Assembly (NCBI RefSeq): GCF_019793435.1
Contig: NZ_JAILYH010000009.1
Span: 124,001-188,000, forward strand
DNA length: 64,000 nucleotides
Reading direction: 5' to 3'
Source of the DNA: Rhizobium redzepovicii
GTDB lineage: Bacteria > Pseudomonadota > Alphaproteobacteria > Rhizobiales > Rhizobiaceae
Under the pieces are notes generated by a model. It was not told the origin of the DNA and did no database searches. It was given only the letters and a program-made list of their open reading frames with translations. Made by a program: the position numbers and the translations under genes. Below, one piece after another: positions 41,883 through 51,111 of the stretch. Position 1 is the stretch's first letter. Every line of letters starts with the position of its first letter.

Positions 41883-42785
41883 ATGCCTCTTGCGATGAAC
41901 CGCGATGTCTTCATCACCTGCGCCGTCACCGGCGCCGGCGATACGGTTTCCAAATCCAGCCATGTTCCCATTACTCCCAAGCAGATCGCGGACTCCGCGA
42001 TCGACGCCGCCAAGGCTGGGGCGGCCGTTGTTCACTGCCATGTCCGCGATCCGGAAACGGGGGCCGCCAGCCGCCGCAACGATCTCTATAGGGAAGTCAC
42101 CGACCGCATCCGCTCGGCCGATATCGATGTGGTCCTCAATCTAACCGCCGGCATGGGCGGTGATCTGGTGTTCGGCAATGTCGAAAGCCCCCTTCCCCTC
42201 AATCCGAGAGGCACTGACATGGCGGGCGCCAGCGAGCGCGTCAGCCATGTCGCCGAATGCCTGCCCGAGATCTGCACGCTCGACTGCGGCACGATGAACT
42301 TCAACCTCGGCGATTATGTCATGACCAATACGCCGGCCATGCTGCGGGCCATGGCGAGGAAGATGACGGATCTCGGCGTGCGACCGGAGATTGAGGCCTT
42401 CGACACCGGCCATCTCTGGTTCGCCAGGCAGCTTGCCGAGGAAGGCCTGATCGAAGACCCGGTGCTGATCCAGCTCTGCATGGGCATTCCATGGGGTGCG
42501 CCCGACGACCTCAACACGTTCATGGCGATGGTCAACAACCTGCCTCAGAGCTGGACCTTCTCGGCCTTTTCGATCGGCCGCAACGCCATGGCCTATCCGG
42601 CCGCGGCGGTGCTGGCCGGCGGCAATGTGCGCGTCGGCCTGGAGGATAACCTCTTCGTCGGCAAAGGCCAGCTCGCCACCAATGCGCAGCTCGTCGAAAA
42701 GGCCGTGCAGGTGGTCGAGGGCATGGGAGCGCGCATCATCGGACCGGAAGATGTGCGCAAGAAGCTGAAGCTGACGAAACGCTGA
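41883..42785 (+). CDS. cdhC: 3-dehydrocarnitine cleavage enzyme (BKACE/DUF849 family)
   Basis: A 300-residue beta-keto acid cleavage enzyme with the zinc-site motif VVHCHVRDPETG and the conserved C-terminal block GGNVRVGLEDNLFV. It condenses a beta-keto acid with acetyl-CoA to give acetoacetate and a new CoA ester. With carnitine dehydrogenase encoded next, the substrate should be 3-dehydrocarnitine and the products acetoacetate and betainyl-CoA, as shown for the Pseudomonas and Sinorhizobium homologues. It is the first gene of the operon; an internal ATG at 41895 is an alternative start. Confidence 0.9.
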   Translation: MPLAMNRDVFITCAVTGAGDTVSKSSHVPITPKQIADSAIDAAKAGAAVVHCHVRDPETGAASRRNDLYREVTDRIRSADIDVVLNLTAGMGGDLVFGNVESPLPLNPRGTDMAGASERVSHVAECLPEICTLDCGTMNFNLGDYVMTNTPAMLRAMARKMTDLGVRPEIEAFDTGHLWFARQLAEEGLIEDPVLIQLCMGIPWGAPDDLNTFMAMVNNLPQSWTFSAFSIGRNAMAYPAAAVLAGGNVRVGLEDNLFVGKGQLATNAQLVEKAVQVVEGMGARIIGPEDVRKKLKLTKR

Positions 42786-42792
42786 GGATATC

Positions 42793-44283
42793 ATGACTAA
42801 GATCAGCAAGGCGGCCTGTATCGGCGGCGGCGTTATCGGTGGCGGATGGATCGCCCGTTTCCTGCTGGCCGGCATCGACGTCGATGTGTTCGACCCTCAT
42901 CCGGAAGCAAGCCGCATCGTTGGCGAGGTGATCGCCAACGCCGAAAAAGCCTATGCCATGCTGACAGGCGCACCGCTGCCGCCGCGAGGCAGGCTGCGCT
43001 TCTGCCCGACGCTCGCTAAAGCCGTCACTGACGCCGACTGGATCCAGGAAAGCGTACCGGAAAGGCTCGACCTCAAGCGCCGCGTGCTGACCGAGATCGA
43101 CGCCGCGGCCCGCCCGGAAGCGCTGATCGGCTCCTCTACGTCGGGGCTGCTGCCGACCGATCTGCAGCGCGACATGACGCATCCCGAACGCCTCTTCGTC
43201 GCCCACCCTTATAATCCCGTCTATCTGCTGCCGCTGGTCGAAATCGTCGGCGGGGCAAAGACCTCGCCGGCGACCATCCAGGCGGCGATGGAAAGACTGC
43301 CGCTGATCGGCATGAAGGGTGTCCACATCGCCAAGGAGATCGAAGCCTTCGTCGGCGACCGACTGCTCGAAGCGCTCTGGCGCGAGGCCCTGTGGCTCAT
43401 CCATGATGATATCTGCACCGTCGAGACGCTCGATGATGTCATCCGCTACTCCTTCGGCCTGCGCTGGGCGCAGATGGGCCTGTTCCAGACCTACCGCATA
43501 GCCGGCGGCGAGGCCGGGATGCGTCATTTCCTCGCCCAGTTCGGCCCCTGCCTTGCCTGGCCCTGGACCAAACTCACCGATGTCGTCGATCTCGACGACG
43601 CCCTGATCGAAAAGATCGGCAGACAGTCCGACGAGCAGGCGGACGGCCTGTCGATCCGTGCGCTCGAACGCATCCGCGACGAAAACCTCGTCGGCATCTT
43701 GCAGGCGCTGAAGGGCGGCGACGGCGGCAAGGGTTGGGGCGCCGGCAAGCTGCTGAAGGATTTCGAGCAATCGCTCTGGGCAGCGGGCGGCGGCGCGACG
43801 AAGTCGTTCGACCCGTCGAAGCCGCTGAGGCTCGTCGAGACGAAGGTCAGCCCGGCTTGGGTCGACTATAACGGCCATATGACCGAGCACCGCTACCTGC
43901 AGATTTTCGGCGATACATCAGATGCTTTGCTGCGCTTGATCGGCGTCGATCTCGCCTATGTCGAGGCGGGGCAGAGCTACTATACGGTGGAAAGCCACAT
44001 CCGCCATCTCGGCGAGGCGAAGCTCGGCCAGGCGATCCACTCGACCTGCCGGATCCTGTCGGTCGACGAAAAGCGGCTGCATCTCTTCCATACCCTCTCC
44101 GACACGGCGACGGGCGAGCCCCTCGCAACCGCCGAGCACATGCTGCTGCATGTCGACAGCAAGGTCGGCAAGGCCGCGTCGGCGCCGGCCGCCGTGCTCG
44201 ACAAGGTCAAGGCGATCGCCAGCGCCCAAGCGGCGTTGGCGCTGCCCGAAGGCGCCGGCCGCTACGTCGGCCAGAAACGGTAG
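42793..44283 (+). CDS. L-carnitine dehydrogenase / betainyl-CoA thioesterase fusion
   Basis: 496 residues in two parts. Residues 1-~320 are a 3-hydroxyacyl-CoA dehydrogenase-like carnitine dehydrogenase (Rossmann GGGVIGGGW; FVAHPYNPVYLLPLVEI). Residues ~345-480 are a hotdog thioesterase (VSPAWVDYNGHMTEHRYLQIF). The first oxidises L-carnitine to 3-dehydrocarnitine with NAD; the second hydrolyses betainyl-CoA to glycine betaine after the BKACE step. The fusion equals Pseudomonas CdhA plus CdhB and is known in rhizobia. It begins seven bases after cdhC. Confidence 0.92.
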   Translation: MTKISKAACIGGGVIGGGWIARFLLAGIDVDVFDPHPEASRIVGEVIANAEKAYAMLTGAPLPPRGRLRFCPTLAKAVTDADWIQESVPERLDLKRRVLTEIDAAARPEALIGSSTSGLLPTDLQRDMTHPERLFVAHPYNPVYLLPLVEIVGGAKTSPATIQAAMERLPLIGMKGVHIAKEIEAFVGDRLLEALWREALWLIHDDICTVETLDDVIRYSFGLRWAQMGLFQTYRIAGGEAGMRHFLAQFGPCLAWPWTKLTDVVDLDDALIEKIGRQSDEQADGLSIRALERIRDENLVGILQALKGGDGGKGWGAGKLLKDFEQSLWAAGGGATKSFDPSKPLRLVETKVSPAWVDYNGHMTEHRYLQIFGDTSDALLRLIGVDLAYVEAGQSYYTVESHIRHLGEAKLGQAIHSTCRILSVDEKRLHLFHTLSDTATGEPLATAEHMLLHVDSKVGKAASAPAAVLDKVKAIASAQAALALPEGAGRYVGQKR

Positions 44284-44293
44284 GAGACAGGGC

Positions 44294-45454
44294 ATGGATT
44301 TCGGTCTCAGCCAGGAACAGGAAATGATCGTCGAGACGGTTCGCGCCTTTGTCGAAACCGAGATCTATCCGCATGAGAACGAGGTCGAGCGGACCGGCAT
44401 CGTCCCGCCGGAGCTTGGCCGCGAAATCCAGCGCAAATGCATCGATCTCGGCTTCTATGCCTGCAATTTCCCCGAGGAGATCGGCGGTGCCGGGCTCGAC
44501 CATGTCACCTTCACGCTGGTCGAACGGGAGCTCGGGCGCGGTTCGCTCGGGCTGACGGTTTTCTTCGGTCGGCCCTCCGGCATCCTGATGGCCTGCGAGG
44601 GTGAGCAGCGCGAGCGTTACCTCCTGCCGGCGGTGCGCGGCGACAAGATCGACGCGCTCGCCATCACCGAACCGGATGCCGGTTCGGACATGCGCGGCAT
44701 GAAATGCGCCGCCCGCCGCGATGGCGGAGACTTCGTGCTGAACGGCACGAAGCACTTCATCTCGCATGCCGATGTCGCCGATTTCGTCATCGTCTTTGCC
44801 GCGACGGGTGAGGAGGAAACGCCGAAGGGCATCAAGAAGAAGATCACCGCCTTCCTCGTCGATCGTGGCACGCCGGGCTTCGAGATCCGCAAGGGCTACG
44901 ATTCCGTTTCGCATCGCGGTTACCATAACTCGACGCTCAGCTTCGAAGATTGCCGCATACCGGAAGCCCAGGTGCTGGGCGAGGTGCATCGCGGTTTCGA
45001 TATCGCCAATCAATGGCTTTACGGCACGCGGTTGACGGTGGCCGCCACCTGCGTCGGCCGGGCGCGGCGCGTCTTCGAGATGGCCCTGCCCTACGCCGCC
45101 GAGCGCAAGCAGTTCGGCAAGCCGATCGGCGCCAATCAGGGCGTCTCGTTCAAGCTTGCCGACATGATCACCGAGATCGACGCGGCCGAGTGGTTGACGC
45201 TTTCAGCCGCCTGGCGGCTCGATGCCGGCCTTCCGGCAGACCGGCAGATCGCTTCTGCCAAGCTCTATGCCTCCGAAATGCTCGCCCGCGTGACGGATGA
45301 GGCGATCCAGATCTTCGGCGGCATGGGCCTGATGGACGACCTGCCGCTCGCCCGCTTCTGGCGCGATGCCCGCGTCGAGCGCATCTGGGACGGCACCTCC
45401 GAAATTCAGCGTCATATCATCAGCCGCGACCTGCTTCGGCCTTTGGGAGCGTGA
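44294..45454 (+). CDS. Acyl-CoA dehydrogenase (gamma-butyrobetainyl/crotonobetainyl-CoA type)
   Basis: A 386-residue FAD-dependent acyl-CoA dehydrogenase of normal length with ALAITEPDAGSDMRG and a C-terminal DARVERIWDGTSEIQRHI. In most family members the last motif is YEGT with a catalytic Glu; here Asp366 takes that place, which may alter substrate or direction. Between carnitine dehydrogenase and a CoA ligase it most likely interconverts gamma-butyrobetainyl-CoA and crotonobetainyl-CoA, the CaiA reaction. Confidence 0.88.
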   Translation: MDFGLSQEQEMIVETVRAFVETEIYPHENEVERTGIVPPELGREIQRKCIDLGFYACNFPEEIGGAGLDHVTFTLVERELGRGSLGLTVFFGRPSGILMACEGEQRERYLLPAVRGDKIDALAITEPDAGSDMRGMKCAARRDGGDFVLNGTKHFISHADVADFVIVFAATGEEETPKGIKKKITAFLVDRGTPGFEIRKGYDSVSHRGYHNSTLSFEDCRIPEAQVLGEVHRGFDIANQWLYGTRLTVAATCVGRARRVFEMALPYAAERKQFGKPIGANQGVSFKLADMITEIDAAEWLTLSAAWRLDAGLPADRQIASAKLYASEMLARVTDEAIQIFGGMGLMDDLPLARFWRDARVERIWDGTSEIQRHIISRDLLRPLGA

Positions 45455-45458
45455 GCCG

Positions 45459-47513
45459 ATGACATCCAGCCCGCTCGACCGCCTGCTCAGACCGCAAACG
45501 ATCGCCGTCTTCGGCGGCCGCGAGGCGCGCAGGCTGATCGAGCAGTGCGACCGCATGGGCTTTTCAGGCAAGATCTGGCCCGTCCATCCCAAACTCGACG
45601 AGGTGCTCGGGCGGCTGTGTTATCGCTCGGTCGCCGATCTGCCTTCCGCTCCGGATGCCGCCTTCGTCGGCGTCAACAGGACGCTCACCGTAGATATCGT
45701 GCGCAGCCTTTCTGCGGCCGGCGCCGGCGGCGCGGTCTGTTATGCATCAGGCTTCAGCGAGGCGACGGCGGAACTTGCCGATGGCGCCGACCTGCAGCAG
45801 GCGCTGCTTTCGGCGGCCGGCAACATGCCGATCCTTGGGCCCAACTGCTACGGACTGATCAACGGTCTCGACGGCGCGCTGCTCTGGCCCGACCAGCACG
45901 GCATGAAGCGCATCGAATGCGGCGTGGCGATCCTTACGCAGTCTTCCAATATCGCCATCAACCTGACCATGCAGACCCGTGGACTGCCGATCGCCTATAT
46001 GGTCACGGCCGGCAACCAGGCGCAGACAACGCTTGCCGACGTCGCCTGCGCCTTGATCGAGGATCCGCGTGTCACGGCGGTCGGCCTTCATGTCGAAGGT
46101 TTCGGCGATCTCTCCGGCCTCGAACGCCTTGCTGCCATTGCCCGCCGGTCCAAGAAGCCGGTCGTCGTGCTGAAGGTCGGCCGATCCGAGCAGGCAAAAC
46201 AGGCGGCAGTGTCGCACACCGCTTCGCTTGCCGGCAGTGATGCCGTGGCGGATGCCGTGCTTGCCCGCCTCGGCATCGGCCGTGTCCAGAGCCTGCCGGC
46301 GCTGCTCGAAACCCTGAAGCTGCTGCATGTCGCCGGCCCTCTGCCAAGCCGGTCGATCTCGTCGATGAGCTGCTCGGGCGGCGAGGCTTCGCTGATCGCG
46401 GATGCCGCCGTCGGCCGCAATATCGAATTCCCTGCGCTGCACCCGCAACAATTGCCGCGTCTGCGGCGGGTGCTGGGCGAGATGGTGACGCTCTCCAATC
46501 CGCTCGACTACCACACCTTCGTGTGGGGCGATTTCGCCAGCCAGACCGAAGCCTTCAGCGCCATGTTCAAAGGCGGCTATGCCCTCAATCTGGTCGTCCT
46601 CGACTTCCCGCGGCGCGACCGCTGCGATGCGTCCGAATGGGCAATGACGGCAGATGCGGTCATCACTGCTGCCTCTGCGACAGGTGCGCTGGCCGGCCTT
46701 CTCGCGACGCTTCCGGAGAATATGCCCGAACCTGTCGCCGATCGGCTGATGGCCAATGGCATCGTCGCCTTCTCAGGCATCGACGAAACCATGGCTGCAG
46801 CTGAGGTCGCAGCCGGCATTGGCCAAGCTTGGCAAGCCCCGCCTCCCCTGCCGCTGCTCGACGTGCCGTCCATGGATGGTGAGATCGAGACGCTGACCGA
46901 AGCTAACGCGAAGGCGGAGCTTGCTGCCTGTGGCCTCCCCGTTCCCCGGGGGCTGCAGGCTTTTTCTCCCCATGAGGCCGTCGAGCAGGCCGAACGGCTC
47001 GGTTTCCCCGTCGTGTTGAAGGGTCTCGGCATCGCACACAAGACCGAAGCCGGCGCCGTCGCGCTCAACCTCCGGGATAGTCAGGCGGTCTCGACCGCCG
47101 CGGCGGCAATGCGGCCGAATGCCGGTTATCTGGTCGAGAAGATGATTGATCCGCCGGTCGCCGAGCTCATCGTCGGCGCCATTCGCGATCCCGCCTTCGG
47201 TTTGTCGCTCACCTTGGGAGCGGGCGGAATCTTTGTCGAATTGCTCGAGGATTCCGTCATCCTGCCGCTTCCGACGACGAAAACCGAGATTCATGCGGCG
47301 ATTTCGCGGCTCAAACTGGCAAAATTGATCTATGGCTATCGCGGACGGCCGAAAGGCGATCTCGACGCCGCGGTGGCCGCTATCGCAGCAGCGGCAGATT
47401 ATGTCGTAAAGAACGTGGCACGCCTGGAGGAACTGGACATTAATCCATTGATGGTTCTTCCCGAAGGGCGCGGTGTTGCTGCAGTCGATGCCCTCATACG
47501 GCGTAGGAGGTAG
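45459..47513 (+). CDS. ADP-forming-type acyl-CoA synthetase (likely betaine-CoA ligase)
   Basis: 684 residues. An N-terminal CoA-binding domain and ligase domains (residues 1-~450), with the phospho-accepting His in VSHTASLAGSD, precede an ATP-grasp domain (GLPVPRGLQAF...FPVVLKGLGIAHKTEAGAV). It is the acetate-CoA ligase (ADP-forming)/Pat type, not the AMP-forming type of E. coli CaiC. In this operon it should attach CoA to gamma-butyrobetaine, crotonobetaine or D-carnitine. The start is four bases after the dehydrogenase stop. Confidence 0.88.
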   Translation: MTSSPLDRLLRPQTIAVFGGREARRLIEQCDRMGFSGKIWPVHPKLDEVLGRLCYRSVADLPSAPDAAFVGVNRTLTVDIVRSLSAAGAGGAVCYASGFSEATAELADGADLQQALLSAAGNMPILGPNCYGLINGLDGALLWPDQHGMKRIECGVAILTQSSNIAINLTMQTRGLPIAYMVTAGNQAQTTLADVACALIEDPRVTAVGLHVEGFGDLSGLERLAAIARRSKKPVVVLKVGRSEQAKQAAVSHTASLAGSDAVADAVLARLGIGRVQSLPALLETLKLLHVAGPLPSRSISSMSCSGGEASLIADAAVGRNIEFPALHPQQLPRLRRVLGEMVTLSNPLDYHTFVWGDFASQTEAFSAMFKGGYALNLVVLDFPRRDRCDASEWAMTADAVITAASATGALAGLLATLPENMPEPVADRLMANGIVAFSGIDETMAAAEVAAGIGQAWQAPPPLPLLDVPSMDGEIETLTEANAKAELAACGLPVPRGLQAFSPHEAVEQAERLGFPVVLKGLGIAHKTEAGAVALNLRDSQAVSTAAAAMRPNAGYLVEKMIDPPVAELIVGAIRDPAFGLSLTLGAGGIFVELLEDSVILPLPTTKTEIHAAISRLKLAKLIYGYRGRPKGDLDAAVAAIAAAADYVVKNVARLEELDINPLMVLPEGRGVAAVDALIRRRR

Positions 47514-47519
47514 CATAGG

Positions 47520-48302
47520 TTGAGCGAATGCATTCGCACACGACATGACGGCGGGGTGCTCGAAGTCGTCATCGACCGGCCGAAGGCGAACGCCATCGAC
47601 CTTGCGACCAGCCGTGCCTTGGGATTGATCTTCCAGAATTTTCGCGACGATCCGGAATTGCGCGTCGCCATCGTGACGGGTGGGGGCGAAAAGTTCTTTT
47701 GCGCTGGATGGGACCTCAAGGCGGCAGCATCAGGTGATGCGGTCGACGGTGACTACGGTGTCGGTGGCTTCGGCGGGCTGCAGGAGCTGCGCGACCTCAA
47801 CAAGCCGGTTATTGCAGCGGTCAACGGCATCTGTTGCGGCGGCGGATTGGAGCTCGCCCTTTCGGCCGACCTGATCGTCGCCGCCGAACATGCGAGTTTC
47901 GCCCTGCCGGAAATCCGTTCGGGCACGGTTGCCGATGCGGCGTCGATCAAGCTGCCGAAGCGCATCCCCTATCACATCGCCATGGACATCCTTTTGACGG
48001 GACGCTGGCTCGACGTTCACGAGGCGCATCGCTGGGGTTTCGTCAACGAGGTCCTGCCGGCCGGCCGGCTGATGGAGAGAGCTTGGGAGCTTGCTCGCCT
48101 GCTCGCAAGCGGGCCGCCGCTCGTCTATGCGGCCATCAAGGAAATCGTGCGCGAAGCGGAGGGTTCGACGTTCCAGACTGCCATGAACAAGATCACCAAG
48201 CGGCAGTTTGCGACCGTCGACAGGCTCTATTCGAGCGAAGACCAATTGGAAGGCGCACGGGCCTTCGCCGAGAAGCGAAGCCCTATCTGGAAAGGACAAT
48301 AA
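47520..48302 (+). CDS. Enoyl-CoA hydratase, crotonobetainyl-CoA hydratase-like (CaiD type)
   Basis: 260 residues of the crotonase fold. Visible are oxyanion-hole segments FCAGWDLKAAAS and NGICCGGGLELALSADLIVAAEHA, and the catalytic Glu region in LPEIRSGTVADAASIKLPKRIPY, which resembles CaiD. It would hydrate crotonobetainyl-CoA to carnitinyl-CoA. With the ligase and dehydrogenase just upstream it completes a route from gamma-butyrobetaine to carnitine. Translation starts at TTG (47520) with AGGAGG nine bases upstream. It is the last gene of the catabolic part. Confidence 0.88.
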   Translation: MSECIRTRHDGGVLEVVIDRPKANAIDLATSRALGLIFQNFRDDPELRVAIVTGGGEKFFCAGWDLKAAASGDAVDGDYGVGGFGGLQELRDLNKPVIAAVNGICCGGGLELALSADLIVAAEHASFALPEIRSGTVADAASIKLPKRIPYHIAMDILLTGRWLDVHEAHRWGFVNEVLPAGRLMERAWELARLLASGPPLVYAAIKEIVREAEGSTFQTAMNKITKRQFATVDRLYSSEDQLEGARAFAEKRSPIWKGQ

Positions 48303-48419
48303 CGAGGCGGCAGCAACCGCAATGTTTCCCGCATGATGCGGGCACCGGAGGTGGAGAGGAAACCGCCTGCGATCCTGCCCGGAAGTTCTGTCAACGCACC
48401 ACAAAGAAGGAACTGGGGA

Positions 48420-50009
48420 ATGAACGACTATAGCAAATATCTCGCAGGCCGCGTCACCGCGGGCGGGCTCAGCCGCCGCGAATTCATGGGACGCGCCATG
48501 GCGGCGGGCATCACACTTGCCGTCGCCGACAAGCTCTTCACCGAAAGTGCCGAGGCCGCCGAACCGAAACGCGGCGGCCACCTGAAGCTCGGCCTCGAAG
48601 GAGGTGCAGCCACCGATTCCAAGGATCCGGCGAAGTTCCTGTCACAGGTCATGTTCTGCATCGGCCGCTGCTGGGGCGACATGCTGGTCGAGTCCGACCC
48701 GCTGACGGGTGCCGCCGTGCCCTCGCTTGCCGAATCCTGGGAGCCGTCGAAAGACGCTGTCACCTGGACCTTCAAGATCCGCAAGGGCGTCAAGTTCCAC
48801 GATGGCAAGGAACTGACGATTGACGACGTTGTTGCGACGCTGAAGCGCCACACCGATGCTAAGTCGGAATCCGGTGCGCTGGGTGTTCTCGGCTCGATCA
48901 AGGAGATCAAGGCCGACGGCGGCAATCTGGTGCTGACGCTCAGCGAAGGCAATGCCGACATGCCGTTGCTGTTGTCGGACTACCATCTGGTCATCCAGCC
49001 GAACGGCGGCGTCGATGATCCGCTGGCCTCGATCGGCACCGGCCCCTACAAGATGACGAGTTTCGAGCCCGGCGTCCGTGCCACCTTCGAAAGGAACAAG
49101 GACGACTGGCGCACCGACCGGGGCTATGTCGATTCGATCGAAATCATCGGCATGAATGACGCGACCGCCCGCATCGCAGCACTGTCGTCCGGCCAGGTGC
49201 ACTACATCAACCGCGTCGACCCGAAGACCGTCAACCTTTTGAAGCGCGCCCCGAACGTCGAGATCCTCTCGACTGCCGGCCGCGGCCATTACGTCTTCAT
49301 CATGCATTGCGACAAGGCGCCGTTCGACAACAACGACCTGCGGCTGGCCCTCAAATACGCCATGGACCGCGAGACCATGGTGCAGAAGATCCTCGGCGGT
49401 TACGGCAAGGTCGGCAACGACTTCCCGATCAACAGCACCTATGCGCTCTTCCCCGAGGGCATCGAGCAGCGCGTCTACGATCCCGACAAGGCCGCCTTCC
49501 ACTATAAGAAGTCGGGCCATAGCGGCTCGGTCCTTCTGCGCACCTCCGAAGTCGCCTTCCCCGGCGGTGTCGATGCAGCCGTCCTCTATCAGGAAAGCTG
49601 CAAGAAGGCCGGCATCGAGATCGAAGTCAAGCGCGAGCCGGGCGACGGTTACTGGACCAACGTCTGGAACGTCCAGCCCTTCTCCACTTCCTACTGGGGT
49701 GGCCGGCCGACACAGGACCAGATGTATTCCACCGCCTATCTCTCGACGGCGGACTGGAACGACACCAAGTTCAAGCGTCCTGACTTCGACAAGCTGCTGT
49801 TGCAGGCCCGATCCGAACTTGATGAAGCCAAGCGCAAGGATTTGTATCGCGCCATGGCGATGATGGTGCGCGACGAGGGCGGCGTGATCCTGCCAATGTT
49901 CAACGATTTCGTGAACGCCTCCACCAAGCAGGTGAAGGGTTATGTCCACGATATCGGCAACGACATGTCGAACGGCTACGTCGCGACGCGCGTCTGGCTG
50001 GACGCCTGA
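48420..50009 (+). CDS. Oligopeptide-type ABC substrate-binding protein (SBP family 5), first copy
   Basis: 529 residues with a Tat signal (SRREFMGRAMAAGITLAVA) and the family-5 pattern (VPSLAESWEPSKDAVTWTFKIRKGVKFHDG). It is encoded 117 bases after the carnitine genes and followed by two permeases and a fused ATPase. The Dpp/Opp class also carries non-peptides; a carnitine, butyrobetaine or acyl-carnitine ligand is plausible from context only. A close relative is encoded at 54520. Two hairpins follow its stop. Confidence 0.9.
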   Translation: MNDYSKYLAGRVTAGGLSRREFMGRAMAAGITLAVADKLFTESAEAAEPKRGGHLKLGLEGGAATDSKDPAKFLSQVMFCIGRCWGDMLVESDPLTGAAVPSLAESWEPSKDAVTWTFKIRKGVKFHDGKELTIDDVVATLKRHTDAKSESGALGVLGSIKEIKADGGNLVLTLSEGNADMPLLLSDYHLVIQPNGGVDDPLASIGTGPYKMTSFEPGVRATFERNKDDWRTDRGYVDSIEIIGMNDATARIAALSSGQVHYINRVDPKTVNLLKRAPNVEILSTAGRGHYVFIMHCDKAPFDNNDLRLALKYAMDRETMVQKILGGYGKVGNDFPINSTYALFPEGIEQRVYDPDKAAFHYKKSGHSGSVLLRTSEVAFPGGVDAAVLYQESCKKAGIEIEVKREPGDGYWTNVWNVQPFSTSYWGGRPTQDQMYSTAYLSTADWNDTKFKRPDFDKLLLQARSELDEAKRKDLYRAMAMMVRDEGGVILPMFNDFVNASTKQVKGYVHDIGNDMSNGYVATRVWLDA

Positions 50010-50016
50010 TTGCAAA

Positions 50017-50077
50017 GGGGCGCTTGCCCCTCCGATCCCCAACGAAGCCGGGACCGTGGGATGAAACCCCGCGGTCC
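50017..50077 (+). terminator. Two intercistronic hairpins after the first binding protein gene
   Basis: GGGGC (50017-50021) with GCCCC (50026-50030), then the stronger GGACCGTGGG (50051-50060) with CCCGCGGTCC (50068-50077), which has one wobble pair. Neither has a T-run. They lie in the 97 bases between the binding-protein and permease genes and probably raise the amount of binding protein relative to the membrane components. Confidence 0.6.
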
Positions 50078-50106
50078 TCCCGACGTTTTAGCGCGAGGCC
50101 CTCGCC

Positions 50107-51111
50107 ATGACCAATCCTGCCCCAAGCATCTTGCCCGGCCTCGGGTTCCGGCAGCGTTTTCCGCTGCTTGCCCTTATCCTCGAGCGTTTCGTGCTCAGCC
50201 TGGTCCTGCTTTTTGCCGTCTCCATCCTGATCTTCGGTGGTCTGGAAGCCCTGCCCGGCGATTTTGCCACAACCTATCTCGGTCAGTCGGCGACACCGCA
50301 GGCCGTTGCCAATATTCGACAGGATCTCGGGCTGAACCGGCCGGTCACGACGCGCTATGTCGAGTGGCTCGGCAATGCCGTCCAGGGTGACTTCGGCACT
50401 TCCTGGGCCAGCAAGAATTCAGTGAGTGAACAGATCGGCAAACGTCTCGGCAATTCGCTCTTCCTGGCGGGTTTCGCCGCGGTGATATCAGTGCCGCTCG
50501 CCGTCGGCCTCGGCATGCTGTCGGTGCATTTCCGCAACCGCCTGCCGGATAAGATCATCAACATTATCTCGCTCGCGGCGATCTCACTGCCGGAGTTCTT
50601 CATCGGCTACTTGCTGATCCTGTTCTTCGCGGTGAAGCTCGGCATGGCGACTTTTCCAGCGACCGTCTACGACAGCATGGGTCTCGCCGAGCGATTGAAG
50701 GCGATCGCGCTGCCGACGGCGACGCTGGTGCTCGTCGTGCTTGCGCACATGATGCGCATGACGCGGGCGGCGATCCTCTCCGTCATGTCGTCGGCCTATA
50801 TGGAAACCGCCGAACTGAAGGGCCTCAGCGCCTTCCGCGCGATCGTCAAGCATGCCGCCCCCAACGCGCTCGCGCCGATCATCAACGTCATCGCGCTGAA
50901 CCTTGCCTATCTCGTGGTCGGGGTCGTCGTTGTCGAAGTGGTCTTCGTCTATCCCGGCATGGGGCAATATATGGTCGATGCGGTCACCGTGCGCGACATG
51001 CCTGTGGTACAGGCCTGCGGCCTGATTTTCGCGGCTGTCTACATTTTCCTCAATATGACGGCCGATATCCTCGCGATTATCGCCAATCCCCGGCTGAGGC
51101 ATCCGCGATGA
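50107..51111 (+). CDS. Oligopeptide-type ABC permease (DppB-like)
   Basis: A 334-residue inner-membrane permease with six helices and the DppB-type N-terminal region (LPGDFATTYLGQSATPQAVANIRQDLGLNRP, abbreviated by the usual length). The EAA loop reads METAELKGLSAFRAIVKHA. It pairs with the next permease, whose ATG overlaps its stop. Confidence 0.92.
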   Translation: MTNPAPSILPGLGFRQRFPLLALILERFVLSLVLLFAVSILIFGGLEALPGDFATTYLGQSATPQAVANIRQDLGLNRPVTTRYVEWLGNAVQGDFGTSWASKNSVSEQIGKRLGNSLFLAGFAAVISVPLAVGLGMLSVHFRNRLPDKIINIISLAAISLPEFFIGYLLILFFAVKLGMATFPATVYDSMGLAERLKAIALPTATLVLVVLAHMMRMTRAAILSVMSSAYMETAELKGLSAFRAIVKHAAPNALAPIINVIALNLAYLVVGVVVVEVVFVYPGMGQYMVDAVTVRDMPVVQACGLIFAAVYIFLNMTADILAIIANPRLRHPR

